DNA of 64,000 nucleotides from Desulfobaculum sp044987625 (GTDB lineage Bacteria > Desulfobacterota > Desulfovibrionia > Desulfovibrionales > Desulfovibrionaceae). Every line of letters begins with the position of its first letter. Position 1 is the stretch's first letter. The notes below the pieces were generated by a model that worked only from the letters and a program-made list of their open reading frames with translations, was not told where the DNA came from and ran no database searches. Of the stretch, positions 43,805-51,519 are shown one piece after another. Position numbers and translations under genes: made by a program. The stretch covers positions 1,240,001-1,304,000 of the forward strand of contig NZ_JBJDSB010000001.1 of assembly GCF_044987625.1 (NCBI RefSeq), written 5' to 3'.

Positions 43805-45130
43805 ATGACCAAAAAACGAAAATATCGACCTCAATTGCCGCCAGCACGACTGGCGGCAATCGACGCTCTGACGGCGTGTCTTGATCAGGGCATTGACATT
43901 CAGGCGGCCCTTGATGCCGCCATCACCTCCCTCAGGGACGCAGGCGGCATTGACACCCGCGACACCGCGCTGGCGACGGAATTGGCCTATGGCTATCTGC
44001 GCTTGCGGCTGCGCCTTGATTTTATCCTCGACTCCCACCTCAAGTCCCCCGGAAAAACGCCCCGGCGCATGCGCCTCGCCCTTGGTGTGGCCGCGTTCGA
44101 GATTCTTATGCTCGACCGCGTTCCTGCGTATGCTTCCGTGGACTGGTGCGTGACGCATGTGAAAAAGGACATCACGCCCAAGCTGTCCGGCGTTGCCAAC
44201 GCCGTGCTGCGCGCCGTGAGCCGCCTTGGAGCCGAGGCGACCTCCCATGACTACTACCGGCAGGACAAGCCGGACCGGGATACCTTCCTCAGCCGCTACT
44301 ACTCCTGCCCCAAGTGGCTGGTGAAGCTGTGGCGCAAGGCCTACGGCGAACGCAAGGCCATTGCCCTGCTGTCGGCGTCGGTGAAGGCTCCGGCCCTTGG
44401 CCTGCGGTTTGATTTTTCCTCCCCTGCCTCGCGGGCGGCGCATGAGCAGCTTTCGGCGCAGGAGGATTGCCTCGCCACCATGGGCACTGGCCTTGCCATG
44501 CGCGCGCCCACGCCCGAGGCTCTGAGCGCCGAGCGCGACGGCTTTGCCGTGCGCCAGAGCGCCGCAGGGCAGGAGGCCATGCTGGCCCTTGGCGCCAAGG
44601 ATTGGCCCCGTCCCGTGTGGGACGCCTGTTGTGGCCGGGGCGGCAAGACGCTCTTTCTGCACAGCCTTGGGGGCGGCCCCATCGTGGCCAGCGACCCAAG
44701 CCCTGCCCGTCTGCGTGGCCTCAGCGCCCTGCTTGAGGGCAAGGACATTGACGACGTGACCGTGGCGCAGGCGCGCGCGGACGAACCCGCGCCCTTTGCC
44801 GAGCCTTTCCCCGTGGTGCTGGTGGACGCACCGTGTTCCGGCCTTGGCGTGCTGTCGCGCCGTCCGGATGCCAAGTACCGCCGCACGCGCAAGGACCTTG
44901 CGGAGCTTGCCGCGCTTCAGACCAGCATCCTCGACAACGCATGGCAGGCTGTCGCCCCCGGCGGCATGTTGGCCTATGTGACCTGCACCATGACTCCGCA
45001 GGAGAATGAGCAGCAGGTGGAGGGCTTCCTGCGTCGCACCAAGGACGCCGCCCTGATGACGCGCTTCCGTACGCCGGAGGACACTCCCCTTGGCGAGTTC
45101 TTCTTTGGCGCGACCTTCCGCAAAATGTAG
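43805..45130 (+). CDS. rsmB: 16S rRNA m5C967 methyltransferase RsmB-like (NusB domain plus methyltransferase)
   Basis: 441-residue protein with an N-terminal NusB-like RNA-binding domain (about 15-150) and a C-terminal RNA (cytosine-5) methyltransferase. The SAM loop is DACCGRGGKT, the catalytic Cys is in VDAPCSGLGVL and the second Cys in YVTCTM. Six bases after DUF116. RsmB methylates C967 of 16S rRNA; the assignment to this exact position is by family and by the NusB domain. Confidence 0.9.
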   Translation: MTKKRKYRPQLPPARLAAIDALTACLDQGIDIQAALDAAITSLRDAGGIDTRDTALATELAYGYLRLRLRLDFILDSHLKSPGKTPRRMRLALGVAAFEILMLDRVPAYASVDWCVTHVKKDITPKLSGVANAVLRAVSRLGAEATSHDYYRQDKPDRDTFLSRYYSCPKWLVKLWRKAYGERKAIALLSASVKAPALGLRFDFSSPASRAAHEQLSAQEDCLATMGTGLAMRAPTPEALSAERDGFAVRQSAAGQEAMLALGAKDWPRPVWDACCGRGGKTLFLHSLGGGPIVASDPSPARLRGLSALLEGKDIDDVTVAQARADEPAPFAEPFPVVLVDAPCSGLGVLSRRPDAKYRRTRKDLAELAALQTSILDNAWQAVAPGGMLAYVTCTMTPQENEQQVEGFLRRTKDAALMTRFRTPEDTPLGEFFFGATFRKM

Positions 45131-45156
45131 CGCCGCGCGTTTCCTCGCGCTTTTTC

Positions 45157-45195
45157 GCGCCGCCCGCCTCGTTGAGGTGGGCGGCGCTTTGTGTT
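45157..45195 (+). terminator. Terminator of the def-rsmB cluster
   Basis: Stem GCGCCGCCC (45157-45165) with GGGCGGCGC (45179-45187), extended inward by CCTC/GAGG, followed by TTTGTGTTT. Confidence 0.8.
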
Positions 45196-45481
45196 TGGGC
45201 GCCCTGCTCCCCCGGCCGAATTGGCCGACCCATCAAGAGCGATATGTACACCCCGAAGGGGGGAGCACGCCTGCTCCGGAACATGGGAAACAGCTTCTGG
45301 CGGAAGAGGCTTGGCACCTCAGCCCCCGCGCATCCGCCGGGCGGGTGTTTCGCGTGAAACGGCGGGGCGAATTGGGGCTTGGCCCAGAGCGGCCAAGGGG
45401 CAGCAAGGCCTTTGCCCCCTTGCCCTCAGGCCCCGGCCGCAGTAAGGATTGTCCCTCGGCGCAGTGCGCCGGGGAGAGAGA
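45196..45481. other. Non-coding gap before the helicase-exonuclease gene, with a parS-like site
   Basis: No gene seen in this 286-base stretch apart from the parS-like sequence at 45346. The ribosome site GGGAGAGA for the next gene is at its end. Confidence 0.4.
45346..45361. promoter_or_regulatory. parS-like site 5
   Basis: TGTTTCGCGTGAAACG, two changes from the parS consensus (one central, one terminal). It is the most distant of the five sites, 25 kb from parA. Confidence 0.6.
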
Positions 45482-48400
45482 ATGGCAGCAGACGTCCGCG
45501 AATATATTCAGGCCCTCAAGGATTCCAAACAGCTTGGCCAGCTTGTGGTCCACCATCAGGTTGTGGAGGGACGCCCCGCCGTCACGGCGGCGTGCCGTCG
45601 CCCATGGCCCGTCACCGTGGAGCGCCTGCTTGCGTGGCGCGGCATCACGCAACTGTATTCCCATCAGGCCCGCGCCATGGACATCCTGCGCAGTGGGCGC
45701 AGTATGGTTGCCGCCACCCCAACGGCCAGCGGCAAGACCCTCATCTACAACCTGCCCGTCATTGAGCAGGTGCTGTCCAATCCCGACAGCCGCGCGCTGT
45801 ATCTTTTCCCCCTCAAGGCCCTCGCGCAGGACCAGCTCAAGGGCTTTAACGAGCTTGTGGCCCCATGGCCCGGCGATGACCGCCCCGAAGCCCGTATCTA
45901 CGACGGCGACACCACCCAGTGGTTCCGCAAGAAGATTCGCGACAATCCGCCCCACGTGCTCATGACCAACCCGGAGATGCTCCACCTGTCCATGCTGCCC
46001 TACCATGAGCGGTGGGCCGCATTCTGGGCGGGGCTGACCCATGTGGTGGTGGATGAGGTGCACACCTATCGCGGCGTGCTTGGCTCGCACATGGCGCAGG
46101 TCTTCCGCCGGATGCGGCGCGTGTGCGCGCGGTATGGGGCAAACCCGTCCTTTGCGTTTTTGTCCGCCACGGTGGGGAATCCCGGCCAGTTGACGCATGA
46201 TCTCACCGGGCTGGACGTTGAGACCGTCACCGAGTCTGGCGCGCCGCAGGGTTCGCGGCATTTTGTGTTTGTGAATCCGGCCCTGACCATGGCCGAGAGC
46301 CCCTCGCAGGTGGCTATTCAGCTGCTCAAGGCCGCTCTCGCACGCGGCATGCGGACCATTGTCTACTGCCAGTCGCGTAAGATGACGGAGCTTATCTCCA
46401 TGTGGGCCTCCCAGCGTGCGGGGCGCTACAGGGACCGCATCAGCGCCTACCGCGCGGGTTTTCTGCCCGAGGAGCGGCGCGACATTGAGGAGCGCATGGC
46501 CTCCGGCGAGCTGTTGGCCGTGGTGTCCACCAGCGCGCTGGAACTGGGCATCGACATCGGCAATCTGGACCTGTGCATTTTGGTGGGTTACCCCGGCACC
46601 ATCATGAGCACCCTGCAGCGCGGGGGGCGCGTTGGCCGTGCGCAGCAGAAATCCGCCGTGGCCCTCGTGGCGGGCGAGGACCAGTTGGATCAGTATTTCA
46701 TGAAGAATCCGCGCGACTTCTTTGCGCGCCCGCCCGAGAATGCGGTGCTGAATCCCGTGAATCCCGTCATCGTGGAAAAGCACCTTGTGTGCGCGTCTGC
46801 GGAGTTGCCCCTGTCGCCGGGTGAGCCGTGGCTTGCCGAACCGGGCATGGCCGAGCAGGTTGCGCGCCTTGAGGCCGAGGGCAAGCTGCTGCGCAGTGCG
46901 GATGGCCATGATATTTACTCCCACCGCAAGCGCCCGCACCGCGAAATCAGCCTGCGCGGCTCCAGCCGGACGTTCCAGATCGTCACGGGGCACGATTCCC
47001 TTGAGAAAGCGGGCGGCGAGGGGCAGGTCAGCATTGGTGACATCGACGAGCACCGCGCCTTTACGGAGACCTACACCGGCGCGGTGTATCTGCACCGCGG
47101 GCGCTCCTATGTGGTGGACAAGCTGGATGTGGAGGGCGGCGCCGTGCACGTGCGCCCGGCCAAAGTGGACTACTACACCCGCGTGCGCAGCGAGAAGACC
47201 ACGGAAATTTTATCCACCACAGGCGTACGTGCGGCCTACGGCTGCCGGGTGTTTGTGGGACGCCTGCGCGTGACCCAGACCGTGAAAGGCTACGAAAAGC
47301 GGCGCATTCGCGGCAGCAAGCTTATGACCGTTGTCCCGCTGGACCTGCCGCCCCTCACCTTTGAGACCGACGGCCTGTGGATAGAAATCCCGCGCGAGAT
47401 TCAGCGCAAGGCCGAGGACGAGTATCTGCACTTTATGGGCGGCATTCACGCCGTGGAGCACGCCGCCATCGGTATTTTGCCGCTGCTCGTCATGACGGAC
47501 CGGAACGACCTTGGCGGCATTTCCACCCCCTATCATCAGCAAGTCGGCGGCGCGGCTGTGTTCGTCTACGACGGCGTGCCCGGCGGCGTCGGGCTGACGC
47601 GGCAGGCCTTTGACACTGCCGAGGAACTTATCGAACGCACCCTTTCCGTCATCGCAGACTGCGAGTGCGAACTCGGTTGTCCCTCTTGCGTGCACTCCCC
47701 CAAGTGCGGCTCCGGCAATCGCCCCATCGACAAAGCCGCATCTCTATATATTCTGCGCGCCATCAAGAGCGCCCCACGTCCCCAGAATCTGACGCTGGAG
47801 GATGTGCCGGGCGCTGATGACAAAACGTCTTCGGAGCGTAATACAATGAAGCCTACAGGCGACAATCACACTCCCCCGTCCCCTTCTCCATCCGTGACGG
47901 CATCCGATGAGCCGGCAGCATCCGTCACCACGTCCTCCGCTTCCGCCGCCGAACAGGGCAACGGACGCTACGCCGTGCTCGACCTCGAAACCCAGCGCTC
48001 CGCGCAGGAGGTCGGCGGGTGGGGCAAAGCGTACCGTATGGGGGTCTCCTGCGTGTGCGTGTACGATTCCGCCGCCGACGAGACGTTGTCCTATCTGGAG
48101 GACGACATCCCCCAGCTTATTGACGACCTGCAAGGGTACGACTTTGTCGTGGGCTTCAACATCAAGCGCTTCGACTACACCGTACTCACGGGCTACACGG
48201 ATTTTGACTTCCGCACGCTGACGACAATCGACTTGCTGGAACACGTGCATCGCCGCCTCGGCTATCGCCTGTCCCTCGACCATCTGGCGCAAGCGACCCT
48301 TGGCGCACAAAAATCCGCCGACGGCCTGCAAGCCCTCAAGTGGTGGAAGGAAGGACGCATCGACGACATCGTCGCCTACTGCAAGCAGGACGTCGCCGTC

Positions 48401-48508
48401 ACACGCGACCTCTACCGCTACGGCGCCGAGCACGGGTATCTGCTCTTCCGCAATAAAGCGAAAAGAGACGTCCGCCTGCCCGTGGATTGGTCGGTGTTGC
48501 CGGGGTAG
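45482..48508 (+). CDS. Fused MrfA-like superfamily 2 helicase and MrfB-like DEDD exonuclease
   Basis: 1008-residue protein in one frame. The first ~785 residues are an SF2 helicase of the Hrq1/MrfA group: Walker A in TPTASGKTL, box II VVDEVH, SAT motif, QRGGRVGRAQQ motif VI, and a C-terminal four-Cys site in CECELGCPSC and PKCG (DUF1998 type). A Ser/Pro/Thr-rich linker (about 785-828) joins an RNase H-fold 3'-5' exonuclease (829-1008) with DLE (Exo I), GFNIKRFD (Exo II) and YCKQD (Exo III). In Bacillus these are two proteins, MrfA and MrfB, which act together in mitomycin C repair. The ATG at 45482 is preceded by GGGAGAGA. Confidence 0.88.
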   Translation: MAADVREYIQALKDSKQLGQLVVHHQVVEGRPAVTAACRRPWPVTVERLLAWRGITQLYSHQARAMDILRSGRSMVAATPTASGKTLIYNLPVIEQVLSNPDSRALYLFPLKALAQDQLKGFNELVAPWPGDDRPEARIYDGDTTQWFRKKIRDNPPHVLMTNPEMLHLSMLPYHERWAAFWAGLTHVVVDEVHTYRGVLGSHMAQVFRRMRRVCARYGANPSFAFLSATVGNPGQLTHDLTGLDVETVTESGAPQGSRHFVFVNPALTMAESPSQVAIQLLKAALARGMRTIVYCQSRKMTELISMWASQRAGRYRDRISAYRAGFLPEERRDIEERMASGELLAVVSTSALELGIDIGNLDLCILVGYPGTIMSTLQRGGRVGRAQQKSAVALVAGEDQLDQYFMKNPRDFFARPPENAVLNPVNPVIVEKHLVCASAELPLSPGEPWLAEPGMAEQVARLEAEGKLLRSADGHDIYSHRKRPHREISLRGSSRTFQIVTGHDSLEKAGGEGQVSIGDIDEHRAFTETYTGAVYLHRGRSYVVDKLDVEGGAVHVRPAKVDYYTRVRSEKTTEILSTTGVRAAYGCRVFVGRLRVTQTVKGYEKRRIRGSKLMTVVPLDLPPLTFETDGLWIEIPREIQRKAEDEYLHFMGGIHAVEHAAIGILPLLVMTDRNDLGGISTPYHQQVGGAAVFVYDGVPGGVGLTRQAFDTAEELIERTLSVIADCECELGCPSCVHSPKCGSGNRPIDKAASLYILRAIKSAPRPQNLTLEDVPGADDKTSSERNTMKPTGDNHTPPSPSPSVTASDEPAASVTTSSASAAEQGNGRYAVLDLETQRSAQEVGGWGKAYRMGVSCVCVYDSAADETLSYLEDDIPQLIDDLQGYDFVVGFNIKRFDYTVLTGYTDFDFRTLTTIDLLEHVHRRLGYRLSLDHLAQATLGAQKSADGLQALKWWKEGRIDDIVAYCKQDVAVTRDLYRYGAEHGYLLFRNKAKRDVRLPVDWSVLPG

Positions 48509-48527
48509 GTACGGGAAGAGAAAGAGT

Positions 48528-48810
48528 GCCTCCGGCGGCTCAAGGGTGTGACACCCTTGAGAATCCCCAGGATTTTCGGGGCGGAAGCCGCCCCGAAAAT
48601 AGGGGTGGGTGGGTTCTTCTGCCTTTCGTCTTTCGAACAGCCCAACAGGGATTCTCACCGCCCATCACACCGCGCCGCCCCCCCAAAAAAAAATATCTTC
48701 CAATCCATACGGACGAGAGCCGTCAGGGGTGACGACCGCCGCATCCGCTCGCACCCGGCCTGTGCGCACATGGGATTCCTAAGGGCCCACGGCCCTTAGG
48801 CCTGCGGAGC
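48528..48810 (+). repeat. Structured intergenic repeat, copy 5
   Basis: 283-base copy starting 20 bases after the helicase-exonuclease stop. The left end GCCTCCGGCGG (48528-48538) and the first two hairpins are identical in pattern to copies 3 and 4; the right end is diverged (CCTGCGGAGC). The conserved blocks CAACAGGGATTCTCACCGCC, GTCAGGGGTGACGACCGCC and GCACCCGGCCTGTGCGCA are present. There is no other terminator after the helicase gene, so the first hairpin may end its transcript. Confidence 0.88.
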
Positions 48811-48960
48811 AAAAAATCTTCATCCCCCTCGCCTCCCCCACCCCCCCCCTGCGCGTCCTCTCCCATTTCAAGCCCTGTTGCTTCCTGCTATGCTGAACCA
48901 AACGCACGAAGTCGGCGCGCTGTACTGCGCGGCGCACATGGTGATGCATATGGAGGACTT

Positions 48961-49872
48961 ATGCAGATAGGTATGGTTGGCCTTGGCCGCATGGGCATGA
49001 ACATGGCGCGGCGGCTGCTTGGCGGCGGGCACGCTGTGGTGGCGTATAACCGCACGCCCCAGCGGGTGGATGACATCCGCGCAGAGGGGGCGGCGGGGGC
49101 GTATACCCTTGAGGAGTTGGTGGAGCAGCTGGAGCGCCCACGCGTGGTGTGGATTATGCTGCCTGCGGGGCAGACTGTGGATGACCATATTGATGTGCTG
49201 ATTCCGCTGCTGGACGCGGAGGACATCATCGTGGACGGCGGCAACTCGCGCTACCATGATGACATCCGGCGGGCGGCGAATCTGGCCGGGCATGGCCTGC
49301 GGTATGTGGATGCAGGGGTAAGCGGCGGCATCTGGGGGTTGGAGGTTGGCTATTGCACGATGCTTGGCGGCAATGCCGGTGATGTGGAGCACCTGACGCC
49401 GCTGCTGGAAACTCTTGCGCCGAAGGATGGCTATTTGCACTGCGGCGGACACGGCGCGGGGCACTTCGTGAAGATGATCCATAACGGCATAGAGTATGGC
49501 ATGATGCAGGCGTATGCCGAGGGCTTTGCGCTGCTGGAGGCCTCGCGCTATGGCGGGGAGATGGATTTTTCGCGCGTTGCCGGGCTGTGGAATCAGGGGA
49601 GCGTTATCCGCTCGTGGCTTCTGGAGTTGGCGGAGTCGGCCTTTGCCGGTGACGCACGCCTTGAGGATGTGGCCGCGTTTGTGGAGGATTCGGGCGAAGG
49701 GCGCTGGACTGTGGCCGAGGCTGTGGACGCGGCGGTTCCTGCGCCGGTGCTGACGCTGGCGCTTATGGAGCGCTTCCGCTCGCGGCAGGAGAATTCGTTT
49801 GCGGACCGGCTTCTTGCGGCGCTCCGCGCTGAGTTTGGCGGGCACGCGGTAAAACGTCCGAACAAGGAGTAG
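48961..49872 (+). CDS. gnd: 6-phosphogluconate dehydrogenase (decarboxylating), short form
   Basis: 303-residue enzyme converting 6-phosphogluconate to ribulose 5-phosphate and CO2. Motifs: nucleotide loop GLGRMGMNMARR, VDGGNSRYHDD, DAGVSGGIWGLEVGYC and the catalytic Lys in GHFVKMIHNGIEYG. The length fits the short, often NAD-preferring form, in contrast to the 470-residue form; the region after GLGRMG (YNRTPQRV) supports that type, though cofactor cannot be fixed by eye. GGAG is upstream. zwf follows after four bases, so both form an operon of the oxidative pentose phosphate route. Confidence 0.94.
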   Translation: MQIGMVGLGRMGMNMARRLLGGGHAVVAYNRTPQRVDDIRAEGAAGAYTLEELVEQLERPRVVWIMLPAGQTVDDHIDVLIPLLDAEDIIVDGGNSRYHDDIRRAANLAGHGLRYVDAGVSGGIWGLEVGYCTMLGGNAGDVEHLTPLLETLAPKDGYLHCGGHGAGHFVKMIHNGIEYGMMQAYAEGFALLEASRYGGEMDFSRVAGLWNQGSVIRSWLLELAESAFAGDARLEDVAAFVEDSGEGRWTVAEAVDAAVPAPVLTLALMERFRSRQENSFADRLLAALRAEFGGHAVKRPNKE

Positions 49873-49876
49873 TGCT

Positions 49877-51424
49877 GTGGACAGTGTTTCGTCGTCTGCA
49901 CTGGGGCGTGCGTTTGCGCCGTCGGCGTTGACGCATGGCGAGTGTGCGCGGGGTGGCGCACCGGCGCCGTGTTCGCTTGTCATCTTTGGCGCGTCTGGGG
50001 ATTTGACGGCGCGGAAGTTGTTTCCGGCGCTCTTTCGGCTCTTGCGCGGTGGCCTGCTGGACCCGCGAAGCACGGTGGTGGGTGTGGCGCGCTCCGGCAT
50101 GGATGATGACATGTTCCGCCGCCGTATGAAGCAGGCCCTGCAGGACGCAGATATTTTTGAAGAAGACCTGTGGGGGCAGTGCGCGCAGAACCTGCACTAC
50201 CACCAGCTACATTATGATAGCCCCAAGGAATACGCCGCGCTGGCCAAGCGCCTTGGCCAGTGGGAGGCGGAGCGTGGGGACGGCGGCAATCGCCTGTTTT
50301 ATTTGGCAACGCCGCCTGCGGTGTATGGCACGATTGCGGAGCACCTTGGCCGGAGCGGCCTCGCCCGCGAAACAGAAGAGGCGTACGCGCGGCTGGTGGT
50401 GGAAAAGCCCTTTGGGCATGACCTGCCAAGCGCCCGCGCGCTGGATGCCACCCTGCACGAGGCCTTTGCCGAGCATCAGATTTTTCGCATAGACCACTAC
50501 CTTGCCAAGGAAACCGTGCAGAATATTCTGCTGTTTCGCTTTGGGAATGCGGTGTTCGAGCCGATTTGGAACCGGCGGTATATCGCGTCCATTACCTGCG
50601 CGTCGTCGGAGAAAATCGGCGTGGAGCACCGCGCGGGATATTATGAGCACGCGGGCGTGCTGCGCGATATGTTCCAGAACCATATGATGCAGATTTTGTC
50701 CCTTGTGGCCATTGAGCCGCCCGCGCTCTTTGAGGCGGACCGGGTGCGCGATGAAAAGGTGAAGGTGTACCGGGCACTGCGCCCCTTTGCGCCGGAGCGG
50801 CTGCGGGAGCACTTGGTGCTGGGGCAGTACGCGCGGGGTGTGGTGGATGGGCGGGAGGTGCCCGCCTACCGCGAGGAGCGCGGCGTCTCCGGCTCATCCA
50901 TAACGCCGACCTTTGCCATGCTCACGGCGTATGTGGACAACTGGCGCTGGCAGGGCGTGCCGTTTCACATCATGTCCGGCAAGCGGCTGCAGGAAAAGCT
51001 GACGCGCATTGTCATTACCTTCCGCGATGTGCCGCATTCCATGTTCCGCGATGTGGCGCAGGGGGATATGGCGCCCAATCGGCTGGTGGTGGATGTTGCG
51101 CCGGATAACGCCATCTCCCTCCAATTTCAGGCCAAGGTGCCGGGAGCGCAGCTGTGCTTTCGGCCTGTGACCATGCGCTATGACTTTTCCGCCGAGGCCT
51201 CGGGAACGGGACTGGATGCGTATGAAAAGGTGGTGCTGGACTGCATGCTGGGGGACCAGATGCTGTTTTGGCGGCAGGATGGCGTGGAGGCGTGCTGGGG
51301 CTACCTGACGCCAATTCTTGATTTGTGCGAAGCCTGCGGTGACGCGGAGGAGCACCTGCACCCCTACCCTGCTGGTTCGTGGGGGCCTCAGGCCAGCCTT
51401 AAGACGGTGCGGACGTTGTTTTAG
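49877..51424 (+). CDS. zwf: Glucose-6-phosphate 1-dehydrogenase
   Basis: 515-residue enzyme making 6-phosphogluconolactone and NAD(P)H. Nucleotide motif FGASGDLTARKLFPALF; active-site RIDHYLAKETVQNIL, where the usual DHYLGKE has Ala in place of Gly. GTG start with AAGGAG seven bases upstream. The product of the reaction, after lactone hydrolysis, is the substrate of the upstream gnd enzyme. No 6-phosphogluconolactonase gene is seen here. Confidence 0.95.
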   Translation: MDSVSSSALGRAFAPSALTHGECARGGAPAPCSLVIFGASGDLTARKLFPALFRLLRGGLLDPRSTVVGVARSGMDDDMFRRRMKQALQDADIFEEDLWGQCAQNLHYHQLHYDSPKEYAALAKRLGQWEAERGDGGNRLFYLATPPAVYGTIAEHLGRSGLARETEEAYARLVVEKPFGHDLPSARALDATLHEAFAEHQIFRIDHYLAKETVQNILLFRFGNAVFEPIWNRRYIASITCASSEKIGVEHRAGYYEHAGVLRDMFQNHMMQILSLVAIEPPALFEADRVRDEKVKVYRALRPFAPERLREHLVLGQYARGVVDGREVPAYREERGVSGSSITPTFAMLTAYVDNWRWQGVPFHIMSGKRLQEKLTRIVITFRDVPHSMFRDVAQGDMAPNRLVVDVAPDNAISLQFQAKVPGAQLCFRPVTMRYDFSAEASGTGLDAYEKVVLDCMLGDQMLFWRQDGVEACWGYLTPILDLCEACGDAEEHLHPYPAGSWGPQASLKTVRTLF

Positions 51425-51463
51425 GGCGCTTTTGCCAGCGCGTTCTTCTGTCAGGAAAAAATA

Positions 51464-51495
51464 ACGGCCCGGACACGGTGTGTCCGGGCCGTTTT
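51464..51495. terminator. Bidirectional terminator between zwf and the sensor kinase
   Basis: Perfect 13 bp stem ACGGCCCGGACAC / GTGTCCGGGCCGT (51464-51476 with 51480-51492), TTTT on the right and an A-rich left flank, serving convergent genes. Confidence 0.88.
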
Positions 51496-51519
51496 GCGTG
51501 GCGGAAAAAAACGGGCGCC

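Noticed and set aside
45233..47149. 638-residue minus-strand frame opposite the helicase
   Set aside because: The plus strand has all helicase motifs; the minus frame is a shadow.
14855..48810. CRISPR array or insertion sequence as the source of the repeats
   Set aside because: Copies are far apart, about 290 bases long, with no spacers and no transposase gene in any of them.
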